In this document: positions 36,685-48,826 of the stretch, in pieces
Position numbering within the stretch: position 1 is the first letter of the stretch
Layout: each line of letters starts with the position of its first letter
Assembly: GCA_003550325.1 (NCBI GenBank)
Contig: QKWP01000041.1
Span: 253,328 to 317,327 of the forward strand
From: Gigaspora rosea
Lineage: Eukaryota; Glomeromycota; Glomeromycetes; Diversisporales; Gigasporaceae
Reading direction: 5' to 3'
Length of the DNA stretch: 64,000 bases
The notes under the pieces: model-generated
Told to the model about the DNA's origin: nothing
What the model saw: only the letters and a program-made list of their open reading frames with translations
Databases searched by the model: none
Position numbers and translations under genes: made by a program

Positions 36685-38890
36685 CTTTCATAGTGCTAAA
36701 ATGTCAAAAAAATTTGGAGATATTGTTGGATAGTTTTATTATTTTTGCTGTCAGTCAAAAGAGGCACAATCTGAGAATTATAAGGATTCTAACAGAAAAC
36801 GATGAACATGCTATGATTGCAGGAGTAAAATTAATATTCAAGTTGATTTAGTTCTTAATACTGCAGTAGTGGATATCTATCATGGCTTTCTTCATCCATG
36901 TACAGATCTTTGTGCTGAGATGCCCAATGAATTACAAGAAGAAATCAAAACCTACTCACATTTTACAACAATAGAATTGAAAAATCACCTTCGGCGTCAA
37001 GGTTTTGATATCTCAAAGTATTCACCTAAATGCATATATTATTGGAAATCCATGGTAAACCAAAAATTGTTCCAACATTATGACAATCATATTGAATCTG
37101 CATGCAAACTGCTAAATGAGCATGAAAGCTATGGTTTTCAATGGTGTTTAGAGATAAAGGATTCAGATACTACAGCTATTGGCTTTATTACACCCCTACT
37201 AAAAGAAATTAAAAATTATAGTATAAGTATTAATGAGATTTATCTTGATGCAACTTACAACAGCAAGAGGACGCTATGAGCTCTATGGTGTTATTGCTGA
37301 TGTAGAAGATACTAGTTTTCCAATTGCATACTTAATTCTTGATACAACAAAAGTAAAGGATACAAATACTAATACAGGAAAGCATCGTAAAGTTCTAGAG
37401 TGCTTTTTAGACTCTATAAAAGCACATGATGTAAATCCGGGTTTTGTGTTTACAGATAAAGATTTTGCAGAAATTAATGCTGCAACTAAAGTGTGAGGGC
37501 CATCTGTAGTCCAATTATGTGCTTGGCACATGAATTGAGCATTGAAGCTTAAACTAAAAGAAAAAGCCAAATCATCAAATAGTGCAAAATATAAGGAATT
37601 ACTGCATGTAACCTATAATATTGCACAAGCAATGAATGAGTTTGATTTCATTGATCCAGCATTCTACCCAACAGAGGATAATTGTGATCCAAGACAATAT
37701 ATTATTTGTCTATTAGAATATCAGGCAACAGTTTTGATACTAATAAAAAAACATTTTGATATGCATCCATTAATACCTGTTGATGCACAAGGAAACACTC
37801 TAACATCAACAAATATTAGGCACAATGCTGTAAAAGAAATATATCAATTCTGTATTGAAAACTCATTAAAATTGCTATGGGCATACCTCTGGAGCAACTG
37901 GTATTCACCAGATCGGTGGCACCTATGGGCAAGATCAGCTAGGTCTACTATATCTTTTGGTAAAACAACAATGAAAATTGAAGCCCATTGGAGTGTTATT
38001 AAACGATATTATTTGCACCGATTTAGTCGCCCTAGACTTGATTTACTACTTTGGACAATTATTAATGAGATAATTCCAGCACAAAAGGAGCGACTTCAGC
38101 AGATTGTGACTGGTATTGTGGCGCCATGGTGGTGGGATGATTTCAAAAAAGCATAGAATATGGCTAGTACAAAAGGTGCCCAAAATACAAATATTAATAC
38201 TAGTAGAAATATTAAAGGTAAAAGAAAACAAGACATTAATGAAGAAATAGCTAACCTGGAAAGTTCATATTTTACTGATATTAGTTGTTGGGTCTGCAGC
38301 TGCCCAGCTTTTCTTGGAAGTTGTTTTTTATTATATAAACATTTAGTTCAGCATATTGTAATTATGCCCAATGGTCAACGATGACAATTAATACAAGAAA
38401 ATTTTAAACGTTACACTACACCTCCATTTCTTGTTTTAAAAAATTATGAAAATCAAGAAATCACATCTAGCACTTTGCCTTTTGCACCTTCTGAAATTGA
38501 ACCTACTGTAAATAACCTACTTAATAGTGGTACTAACATTGAAGAAGATCCAGAAGAAGAAGCCCATTCCTATATTGAGTCAAATTGGGCATTGTTTGAA
38601 CAGACAATTAAGCGAATTAGCTCTGAAAAATCTGCTAACAATTGGTGACAAGTTCACATAATGATGGAGTGGAGTCGATTAGTACAAATGGAAAAAGATA
38701 TACAAGCAGCAGAAAGACAAAGACATCGAAGAGCGACTTGGGCACCAGAAACCAGAAAACCATACCTGATGTACATATTGTATCCAGAAGAATCTGATAA
38801 TTCTAATAATCAAATTAGTAAAAGTATTCCAGCCAATAATACTAATAACATAACTGCAAAAAATATGGAAACGAAACATAATGAGACCTA
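36685..38890 (+). pseudogene. MULE transposase with SWIM finger, interrupted
   Basis: The reading runs through several frames: FHSAKMSKKFGDIVG, a TCYDC zinc-like motif, DIYHGFLHPC, then the MULE domain with INEIYLDATYNS (first Asp), GRYELYGVIAD, VFTDKDFAEINA (second Asp), QLCAWHMN, EAHWSVIKRYYLHRF and finally a SWIM-like finger (CWVCSCPAFLG...YKHLVQH). A TAG in the stretch around 36730, TGA at about 36803, 37494, 37538, 38382 and 38647, TAG at 38154, and a frame change near 37270 break it. In SWIM fingers a Cys normally precedes the last Lys-His; here it is Tyr, one transition away. The enzyme would cut and paste elements with the MULE inverted repeats, but this copy cannot. Confidence 0.82.
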
Positions 38891-38934
38891 CTGAATTAAA
38901 AATTTTCGCTATCTTATTGCATCATAAACAGCTT

Positions 38935-39660
38935 TTTTATAAATGAATATTCGAAGTTTTTTTATTTAATTAGTATTTCACAATGATTAAAAAAAAAAGC
39001 ATAAAAGCGCAAACAACTTATCTTTATTATTTTTCAGTGTCAGAATCTGCATCATATAATCGACTTTTTATAAACGAATAATCTAAGTTTTTTTTATTTT
39101 GTTAGTATTTCACAAAGACTTAAAAAAAAAAGGCGTAAAAGCACAAACAACTCAGTTCAGTTTAAGCTTCAATGACTACTATTAATACGTAGCGAATTTT
39201 ATGTATTCTATTTTATATTAAAGACATAAATATACTTAGAGAATAAAAGATAATTTTTACGTATATAATCTGCATCACATATCGACTTTTTCATAACTGA
39301 ATAATCGAAGTCTTTTTATTTTAGTTAATATTTTGCAAAGACTTAAAAAAAAAAGTGTAAATGCGCAAACAACTTCTCTTTATTATTTTTTCAGTGTTAG
39401 CTCAAGCTTCAATAACTACTATTAATACATAGCGAATTTTATGTTATATTAAAGACGTAAATGTGTTGGATAATAAAAAATAATCTAAACGAATATTCAA
39501 AGTTTTTTTTTTTATTTTTAGTTCTCAAAGACTTTAAAAAAAATTAAAAAAAATGCTAGCAATTTATCTTTATTATTTTTTTCAGTATCAGCTCAAAGCT
39601 TCAATAATACGCAGTGAATTTTATGTATTTTAATTTATATTAAAGACGTTGGATAATATA
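38935..39660. repeat. Subterminal tandem repeats of the MULE
   Basis: Four degenerate units share GCGCAAACAACTT (about 39007, 39143, 39363, 39547), TTTCAGTGTTAGCTCAAGCTT, ACTATTAATACGTAGCGAAT and TATATTAAAGACGTAAAT. Spacing is irregular (about 140-220 bp). No coding. Confidence 0.7.
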
Positions 39661-39738
39661 ATATAAGAACAATACCTGATAAAATTTATTTAAAGGTAAT
39701 CAATGTAACACCAAAAAAAGGCAACTTATGTAATCTGT

Positions 39739-39828
39739 AATTATGGATCGGCACGTAATGGTCGACAGGTCAGAGATGATCGATGGTAGCACATGACCTG
39801 AAATTTTTGTGGTCGCCCTGGCGGACTC
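39739..39828 (-). repeat. Right terminal inverted repeat of the MULE
   Basis: Inverse match to the left end over about 90 bp, ending GCCCTGGCGGACTC at 39828. Confidence 0.9.
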
Positions 39829-39837
39829 ATTTACCAA

Positions 39838-42750
39838 TCAGCTCATTAATATTCTTACTAATCTTCTACTTCTTTAATCCAATCAAGTTATAGCTAATCT
39901 GGGTTTATCCTCACACTATTCAGTATATGATGGAATTGATCAAAGAGAAACAATAATACCACTTTTATGGAGAATATACTATGACCCCTTATTAACAAAA
40001 TTAAAACCAACTTTACTGGCTACACAATATCCTCTACATATACTTCATCTATCCATCCAATACAAAGTCAAACTATACAAACATCAACCTCAGTTCTTGC
40101 ATATATGGATGACACACTATGGATTGCTCCTTCTTCTGATTAATTACAACAAATACTTAATACTGCAGCTACATTTTACTCTATGGCACATATTCAAGTC
40201 AATTCTAGCAAATCCATCCTTATATCTAATACTAAATCCCAACCTTCTTTTCATTTTTTCAATTCTCAAAATTTCAACCCAACCTTTACATACACTTTTC
40301 AAATTCCTAGAATGCTGTTTACAGCTACTGCTAAGTACTCTATACAATTTAAATATATTACCCAAGAAATCTCTCAACTTCTACAAATATTATACTCTAA
40401 AAATATTACAGACAAACAAGTCTGTTATATAATTAACAATGTTATCACTCCAATTTTTGAATATCATATACACAATATCGTATTATCCAAACCACTATGC
40501 TTTAAACTTCTTTCTAAAATCTTACAATTGCAAAACACAAATCTTAACTCTTATTAACTACTTCAAATAGTACTATGTTAAACCACAATATCTATGGTAT
40601 TAAAAACATTTGGGACATTCAACTACAACACCACATTTCCAATCTCTTATTATGAATTAACAATCCAGATCTCCTTGGTATAAGTAGCTGATAAGTACAT
40701 ATATATGCTTACAGGATCTACAAAACAATCTCTGGTCACTTATAAACATTTTACAACATCCTAATTCCAAAATTGATAGCCCAAACAAAAATACAACAAA
40801 TTGTAAAATTGTTTATATTCTAAACTATACTGGGTTATTTATTAATACCAATTTATACAACTCAAAACCCTATACTTTACAATACCCCTATACTTCTCTC
40901 GAATCTATTCTTAATACCCATCCTCAGTATATACACTTCAAAAAACAACTTCACTCTAAAAATATTATCTATCTTCAACTAGAGTTAACACCTCTATCCG
41001 GATTTATATATCCGGATATATACTATGTCATGTGATATAACGTGACATAGTGTTTTTATATCCAGATATAAATAAATCTGGATTTAAATTTAAATTCAGA
41101 TATATACTATGTTAAAACTAAATAAATCCGGATATAAAAAATATATCCGGATAGAGGTATTAACTCTATCTTCAACAACTTACATCCTTTGATAACTCCA
41201 CATTATTAGATTGGAACCACATTTCATTTCACACCAACCAACTATATACAGGTCGTAAACCAGGCTGGTTTACTACTCTTGAACAAAATAATCTTATCTA
41301 ATTCTACAACTCGTTCCATAACTTCTTCTCTCTAACTACTACCTATAAATACACTATCCTTTTCTACAGACCATTTCTGTAGTAAATCTAAACCCTGGCT
41401 TATTACATATAATGAAAACACCCAAGATATCATTATAGAAAAAGCTCGCAAATTCAATAATAGCACTAATACAATTAATATTATACACTGGACTATAACT
41501 CCAATTTCGAGCTCTATCCAACACCTGAAACTATCTGTAAACTATGTACAGGTTGTAGCTACAATACCAACAGAATTTCTGATCATTGTACCTTTAATAT
41601 TTCTGCTACACTATCTACCCAATTTAATAGTAGAAAATGCTATCACAACCACCTAACAAACTTAAAATTTATGCTAATTTTCTAGATCTTCTTTACTCTA
41701 TAGCAACTCGCAATATACAAAATATACCTTCTACTCCAATATTACCAATTCATAATAATCCTATTCATAAAATTTTTATATCCAATACTGCCTCTATTTC
41801 TCTATACCAAATAGCATCTAATAACCAATCACTTAATTCATTTATCTTTTACACTGATGGATCAGTCACTAATATCACTAATGAACAATGCAAAATGAGT
41901 ATTGGTTGGATTCAAATTCAAGATGACTCTATTCTCAGTTATATTCTGCTCAAATATGATACTGGCCTTCTTCTTACAAAGCTGAGCTCATAGCTATTCT
42001 TTCAGCAATTTGCACATGCCCATGCGATAGTAAAATATCTATATATACAGACTTCCAATCTATTATTTCTAAATTCCACAACTTAATTCACAAATCCCCT
42101 CCTCTTCACAAACAATATTCCTACAACTACTGGCCTATCTGGCATACTCTATTAAATTTTATTCAATCTTATAACCTCCAAATTACATTATACAAAGTAC
42201 CTGCACACCTGAACTGTTTATACAACAATCTTGCTGACAATCTTACTAAAAACCCTAGTTCACATTCTGAAACATATCTTGATTTTAATCATAATAATAT
42301 CTATAACTTATCATATTCTTTATCCTACAATAACATAACAGTAGAACAACCATCCCATAGAGCAATTAAAAACATATACAATGCACACACTATTGCAATG
42401 TGGTCTTCCCAACAACGTATGAACAATATAATACCTCTTTCATCTCAAATAGACTGGAATGCAACATGGCTTTACCTTAATAACAATTACAAACGTACTT
42501 CCAACTATACCAATGCTTCTCTTAACCAATCCAAATCCTTCAAAATTAAAACTCTCCTTCAACTTCTTCCTACACTATCTCATTTACATAATCTCTACCT
42601 ATTACGCTACCCTTCAATCAACTGTATCAATTGCAATATATATGAGCACAGCTTACACTGGCTTATTTGTCCTGATACAACCAATCTTCTACATATTATA
42701 CACAACTCTATTAAACAAATTACACTTCACAAAACTTAGATATTACTAAT
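39838..42750 (+). pseudogene. LINE C reverse transcriptase C-terminus, RNase H and terminal zinc finger
   Basis: GLSSHYSVYDGIDQRET and IPLLWRIYYDPL begin the segment; AYMDDTLWIAPSSD (the YxDD box) is near 40100. After the small MITE the reading IYLQQLTSFDNSTLLDW continues. The RNase H follows: IFYTDGSVTN (41850), a Glu in AELIAILSAI, IYTDFQSI (Asp), KVPAHLN and NNLADNLTK (His and Asp), up to about 42250. A Cys/His segment, CINCNIYEHSLHWLICPD, ends the protein near 42690. Stops and frame shifts are frequent. Confidence 0.78.
40980..41168. mobile_element. hAT-type MITE, 189 bp, in LINE C
   Basis: TAGAGTTAAYACCTCTATCC at both ends in inverse orientation; TCTTCAAC on both sides (40972-40979 and 41169-41176). 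Removing it restores the LINE frame. Interior has several ATCCGGAT words and a central GTGACATAG palindrome. Confidence 0.85.
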
Positions 42751-43440
42751 ACCCAATTACATGATCTTCATAATCAACTTTTACATCATTCATGTCTATC
42801 CTTAAACTATCACAACAACCAAGCAACTAATATTTATAAATACAATTTTCAACTTTATTTGTTCCTACAAGTTAGTTTCAGATACAACCATAAAACTACT
42901 TCTTAAAATATCACAAAACATTTATGAAATATTTGGAATCCCTATTGTACTAAACTGTCTGTTTATAAAAAACAACCTTCTAATACCTTTACTCCACTAC
43001 CTATTTCTTCTAACTTTTCCAACCAATTAGCTACAATATCACGTACTAGAATCCCCTATACTTATAGCTGTATATATGGTTTTCCTAACCAACAACATAC
43101 TAACAACCAATGCCCTCTAGTAAGATTAGCTCTATGTAAAATCTCTATTTGGTCTACTATGTGGACCTTATATAGCTCTCTTACTAATTCAATTTTAGAT
43201 ATACAAATCTAAGTGAGTTTTAACCGCTCTAGTAGGTTTAGGTTGCAGATAAATTAGTCTGAGTCTCATACTTGTTTAGTAATTTGTACATAGAGTAATT
43301 TTGTAATAATATAAATGTACCCAAAGCTGCCCCTGGAGGCATTTTTACAAATTAATAAAGATTAAAACAAAACCTCACCTTAACATAAAAAAAAAAAAGA
43401 AATTATAATAGTTCTAATGTATCTTACTCAAACTTATATA

Positions 43441-43819
43441 CCGTATTTACTCAAAATAACGCATACCTGCATGTTATTTCGAGGAGATGCGCATTATTTC
43501 GAGTACACACATGGCCATTATTTTGGGGTAAAGGTCTAATTTCTAAAATATTGTCTCCTATATATGTGCGATGCATAAAAAACCTGTATTTCTTAATTTT
43601 ATATATAGCCTTTCCGATCTAAGTTAGATTTTTTGACTAAAAAAAATTTTTATTTCCGCTTGTTATTTAAATTTGTTATTTTAGCAGATTATTAATATAG
43701 CATTTGGAGTGTTCGTAACATTGGGACACACATCTGCATTATTTTGAAACCTACATGCTATTTTAAGAAAATGCAATTTTCAAAATAATGCCCATGTGCA
43801 TTATTTTGAGTAAATACGG
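43441..43819. mobile_element. mariner-like MITE, 379 bp
   Basis: CCGTATTTACTCAAAATAAY at each end in inverse orientation, with TA on both sides (43439-43440 and 43820-43821). Interior words GCATTATTTCGAG and GCATTATTTTGA are repeated. No transposase frame. Confidence 0.8.
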
Positions 43820-44359
43820 TACTGAAATAGATAGTAAGTTCTGTAATAGAATTTAAGTTACTAATATGATTTAAAATTTCTAAAATTATTAAATAAGATG
43901 GGTAGTGCAAATATGTTACCTGTCGCACTAGTAAAATATAAAAGAAAAATATAATAAATAATAATACCACTCAGAAGAATTGTAGCCAAAGCCTTAAAAA
44001 TAAAAAGTTATAAAGGATTAAAATACTTAGCACTATTTGAGCAAGAACATTGCTCATGGATAGACTAAAATTTAGAGACAATCCAACATTACAAAACCTA
44101 CTAAAAGAAAAATAGTACAAAATAAATTACAAAACAAAATTATGAATTTGAAATTTACCAAACAGATAAATAAACCAACATATCTTAAACTCTGTCAAAT
44201 TATATCAAACACAAATCTAAAAGAACTAGAATTTACGAATATCTGTACAATAAAAACTCAAATCTACCCTTAATTTAGAAAAGCTTAGTAGACAAATCTA
44301 GTCACATTAAACTAAACTATAGCCATTTTAGATAGTATTCCACAAAAATTGTTCACTCC

Positions 44360-45015
44360 CTGCCTTATAAGAAAAATGTACTATATAGGCACGGGATGGA
44401 ATCAGATAGGCACTGGTCATTTAGGCATGGGTCAAGGTTTGGATTTGTATGGGTATGGCCAGAGTTGGATCAGATTCAGTGGATCGTGTGGGACTGTGTA
44501 CCTGTGCCAATTGAACCGTAAATGGCTCAGGTTTTGTAGCAGTTTACTAGTCGAATCAGCACAGAATTTGGTATAGGTAATGAATGTAATTCACGTGCCA
44601 CCATGATGATGATGTGGGTTAACTATTAAAACATAAATTTACATAAGTAATCAATATAAGATGAACAAGCTAACTGCATATGAAGCAAAATTTTGTAAGG
44701 AATTTTTTTTGTTAAGACACACAAGGAAGCTTCATTAGTGAAATCATGAGATATCGCTCTTTTTTTAAAAAAAATTCTTTACTGATCTTTCGCTTTCCAC
44801 GAAATGAGCCAACATGTGTGTAATGTACATATATGTCATTTGAATGTACCATTTTATATGACGTAATATTACGTGCCACTCTTTACCGCAATTCTGTACC
44901 ATTTTTACCGTGCCATTCCATAAAACATTCCTGTACATGCCACAAGATCTGTACCATTTCGAGCATTCTGACACCAACCTGTACCACAGCCGGTACCACT
45001 TTTCTTATAGGGCTG
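44360..45015. mobile_element. Possible inverted-repeat element without target duplication
   Basis: GCCTTATAAGAAAAATGTAC at the left matches GCCCTATAAGAAAAGTGGTA on the opposite strand of the right end. Short words GTACCATTT, GTGCCAC and TAGGCACGGG are repeated inside. No matching flanking duplication was found, so the borders are uncertain. Confidence 0.4.
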
Positions 45016-46128
45016 TAATTTTGCCTAATAAAAAATTAAGATTAGATGTAATATGATAGTCAAAACAAATGTATTTGCTTTCTAATAGTGTTCGGATTTA
45101 GATAATCTGTTTATCTAAAGATAATTATCTGTTGAAAGAAAACATTTCTGTTATCTATATCTGTTCATAATTCCATTATCCGGATAACTATCTAGATTAT
45201 CTGTTAATTATTAGACATAACTTATATTTTGTACTAGGTAAATCTATAATATAAATTTTGTGTACAGCAAAATTGTGTCATACATTTAATTATTAAATCA
45301 ATACTTGCGAAATTGTAGATGCACTAGTTTTAATTCATGCAAGATAATCTGTATAGAGCAACCCAGGACTGCTCCAAATCATTCCATTTATGGAGCAACC
45401 TGGGTTTTAAGTAATAACTTTGCACCGGGTTATTATATATTTCTTGAAATCTTAATACACACTATCTTTAAACTGAAATATAACCTGGATTGTTCCAGAA
45501 TTTTGCTCCAATAACCACTTATACTCGTGATAAATGCTAATACAAATTTATATATTCTATATTTAGTATGAAAGCTTCAAGGAGTGATATTGAAGATATC
45601 ACGTAGTGTATAGCTATATTTCAATTTAAATGGCGTTTGTACGCAAAATCTTGCATTTTATTAGATAAATGCATATGTCGAAGCAAGGATGTGAATACAT
45701 ATAGAATCTTCGCATGTTACATCTTCACATCCGATGTAACACTTGTTTCTGTTAGTCTAACTTTTATCTGATTCTATTATTTATTCTCATAGTCGTCGTT
45801 TAATTGCTGATAGTGATTGCCATTACACCAATGTATATATGTATTCTGAAGATCATCCACTTGACATTACTCATAACAAGATAGAGCACCAAAATCTGAT
45901 TTTCCAAGTTCGCATTTACTCTACTAAATTTAGAAGCATTAATAACATAGTATGCTAATACATATTAAATATTCACGAACACATACCTTTAAAAGGTTAA
46001 GTTCATATACACACCATGCTTTCCAAGCAAGCAATTAAACAATTACAGTTCGTACATCGTACGTATAAATTCTCACAGCCTGCAATTTGAAAATAGCGAC
46101 AATTAAAAAAAGTATACAACATTTTCTC

Positions 46129-46300
46129 ATCACATGAACAAAATGATTGGTAAAAATGTATAGGACACTTGTGACTAACGATAATTTTATAATCTGCTTA
46201 CTTACTTACTTACTTACTTACTTATATACTTATGATAAAATTATCATCTCATCATGAGTGTCCTGTACATTTTTACCAATCATTTTGCACGTGTGAAAAT
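46129..46300. repeat. Long hairpin around a CTTA microsatellite
   Basis: CAAAATGATTGGTAAAAATG and its inverse form arms of over 30 bp (through AGGACAC / GTGTCCT), followed by GATAATTTTAT / ATAAAATTATC. The loop contains six to seven CTTA units (46199-46224). Confidence 0.8.
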
Positions 46301-46639
46301 TAGATAGTATAAATAGTCATGGTCACTTGTCATGAGAAATACACAATATTGATTATATCAAATACACATTATTGGCGTTAATGGCCCTTATGACATATAG
46401 TATCATGATTAATTGCTTGCTTGGTAAGTAAATGAATTTTAGCTTTTAAGGTATGAAGAATTCATATTAATAGATCAATTACCGGTATGACTAAATGACA
46501 CATTAATTATGTTATGCAAATGATTAGCAAATTTAATATATATCATCATAAACTGATTACGGCTTTATGGCAAAGTCGATTGAATTTTTTTAATGAATCA
46601 GCTGTCAATCAATTTGCTTTTCTTTTAAAGAATCAAGTT

Positions 46640-47450
46640 TCGTTCATTATAGCATTTTGTATTTTTTGAAATTGGATTCTCTGAGATGTGGACAACATTA
46701 ATAATATGCGTTAGTGAGTCACATACTATGTATCGCCAAATAGTAAGGTTTACAGCAATATCATGATAGAAACATAATAATTCCAATGCTAACTAATTTA
46801 ACCCTAACCCCACATATTGTAATTATTAGAATAGCGCTCAAGTTTTGTATGAGGATTTTTAACAGCAATTCATAATAGAAACCACAATAATTTGATCAAA
46901 CACAACCTTAAAAATATATTATCTGTTGAATAGGTTTGTAACAGAATTTTTTATAGTAATTCATAATAGAAATTACAGTGATTCTAATACAAAATAATTC
47001 ACCTTTTCATTGTTACTGGAATAGTGAATTCTGTAGCGAAATTTAAAAAATCAAGTTTTATTCATTATGGGCACATTGTCTTTGAAATTAAATTAATTGA
47101 GATGTGGATAACGTTAATGTGAGTCACATACCATGTATCGCCAGAATAGTAAGGTTTATAACAATAATACATGATAGAAACCATATAATTCCAATGCGAA
47201 CCAATTAAACCCTAACACTGTATTGTGATTATTAGAATAGTGCACAAGTTTTACATGAGAGATTTTAACAGTAATTCATGATATAAACCAACGTATTATC
47301 TGTTGAGTAGGTTTGTAACAGAATTTTTTTTTTATAGTAATTCATGATAGAAATTACATAATTCTAATACAAAATAATTCTTTATCATTACGAAATAGTG
47401 AGTTCTGTAGTGGAATTTTAAAAAATCGAGTTTCATTCATTATAGGCACT
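46640..47450. repeat. Tandem duplication, 416-bp period, inside the hAT element
   Basis: GAGATGTGGAYAACRTTAAT lies at 46683 and 47099. Both copies include GTGAGTCACATACYATGTAT, GTTTGTAACAGAATTTTTT and ATTCATTAT; a third partial start follows at 47427. A GC-rich inverted pair GGGCGCC-AG-GGGCGCCC stands just after it, at about 47463. Confidence 0.75.
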
Positions 47451-47929
47451 TTTTATCGTAACGGGCGCCAGGGGCGCCCCGCAAACACTTGTAATAAATA
47501 AAAATATAATTATTATATAAATAAATAAATATATATACGAGATTCAAAATGGAGTCAATTTGGAAATAAAGTGTCCAATTATTATCGAAAATCACCTGGC
47601 ATGAACCATATGAATGGAATGGTTACAATATCAATGCCAAAATGGAATAGTAATTGAAATGGATTTACGCACGTTTATTGATGAATTAAAAATACATATA
47701 TCAGATAATAACTATTATTAATAAATGAATGTTTTAACATTTGATCAATTTCACCATTTCACCATTTCACCGTTCCATATATATTAATACAGATTATCTA
47801 TAGATAATTATCTGAAATTAAAGTAATTATCCTGATAAAATTATCTGTTGAACAAAGTCATTATCCGTTATCTATACTATCCGGATAATCCAGATAAAAA
47901 ATCTAGCAGATCCGAACACTACTTTCTAA

Positions 47930-48731
47930 GTAAAAAAAATTGCATATAATATTAAAGCTAAGAAAATCGTTCATTAGTTAGTTGGGGTTAAAAAATATAG
48001 CAGTAATTAGCAAAATTTCACAAGGAACATTTTTAATTAAGCCACAGAAGGTGGGTTTCTAATTAAAATTAGTTATTCTTGTTTTTTTTTGTAAAAAAGA
48101 GGTTTATTTCGATTTTTATATTACACCTGATCTTGAAACTCGATTGGTCAAAATTACAGGGGGCAATTTTTTATAAGAAAACTAGGGCGTTGTAGGAATT
48201 CATCAGCAATTACATTACAATAATGTAATAGCATTAGTTAAGTAATCTATAAAAGTATTAACACCTAAAAATGAATAAATAAAAATCGTTTTTTATACAA
48301 AAAACGATTTTATGAACGTCAGCATAGTGAACATCAAAAAAGTTGATCGGATTCAAATTCAGGTGAACGTATTGATATGTACTGTATTTCAATTTAGAAA
48401 CACCGCAAACGCAATGTAAGATACCCCAATGATTTGTATTTCAAGGTTGTATTTTATAGGAACCTGGGTACAAATCAATGGCCATCCATTTAATACTGTA
48501 ATAGTTGATTTTATTCCTTATGGATTAATAAAACTCTTCACATGGCACCCTACATAATATATTCTCTTTCATACTATATACCAAGTGTGTATAATAAAAT
48601 TTCGATCACGTGGAATATACAGTAAAATGCCGGGTATTTTCCATTACATTTTACTGCATAGAAGTTTTAATCATAAAAAAAATAACAATGATGATGATGA
48701 TGATGATGATGATAATAAATTTAATTCATAA
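47930..48731. other. AT-rich intergenic DNA
   Basis: No gene. Contains a perfect hairpin AAAAATCGTTTTTTATAC / AAAAAACGATTTT near 48283-48311 and an (ATG)n microsatellite at about 48688-48713. Confidence 0.45.
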
Positions 48732-48737
48732 TTTATT
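48732..48737 (-). terminator. Polyadenylation signal of the protease gene
   Basis: AATAAA on the minus strand about 90 bp downstream of the stop codon of the protease gene. Confidence 0.5.
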
Positions 48738-48826
48738 GTGCATTTGTAATTTTATATAGCATAATAATGCAATACACTAATATCGTTACTGTAAATTTTT
48801 GCTAAAAATAAAAATTTTGGGTCGTA

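Larger units (their letters stand above)
33969..39828 (+). mobile_element. MULE (Mutator-like) element, 5.86 kb, decayed transposase
   Basis: Inverted repeats of about 90 bp bound the element (GAGTCCRCCAGGGC at the tips). The 9-bp target duplication is ATTTCCCAA (33960-33968) versus ATTTACCAA (39829-39837), one mismatch. It sits in the reverse transcriptase of LINE C and so is younger. Inside are a zinc-rich N-terminal gene part, a MULE transposase with SWIM finger, and two blocks of short tandem repeats near the ends. Both element ends are complete but the transposase has stops and frameshifts. Confidence 0.9.
39838..43399 (+). mobile_element. LINE C, 3' part with poly(A)
   Basis: Continues LINE C after the MULE. 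Coding remnants reach about 42750 and fade to about 43200. The non-coding tail ends AATAAAGATTAAAACAAAAC and a poly(A) run at about 43387-43399. It contains the hAT-type MITE at 40980-41168. Confidence 0.8.
45086..47921. mobile_element. Non-autonomous hAT-type element, 2.84 kb
   Basis: Tips TAGTGTTCGGAT in inverse orientation and an 8-bp duplication CTTTCTAA on both sides (45078-45085 and 47922-47929). The subterminal 100 bp at both ends carries many TTATCTG and ATCCGGATA words, likely transposase sites. No transposase frame inside; it holds a hairpin, a tandem duplication and short repeats. Confidence 0.85.

Noticed and set aside
36685-38890. TGA read as Trp in the MULE transposase (variant code)
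   Set aside because: TGG is used for Trp at many other positions, TAG stops and frameshifts are also present, so decay is the simpler explanation.
44360-45015. Firm assignment of this inverted-repeat pair to the hAT superfamily
   Set aside because: The flanking 8-mers do not match and the tips are imperfect, so it is listed only as a possible element.
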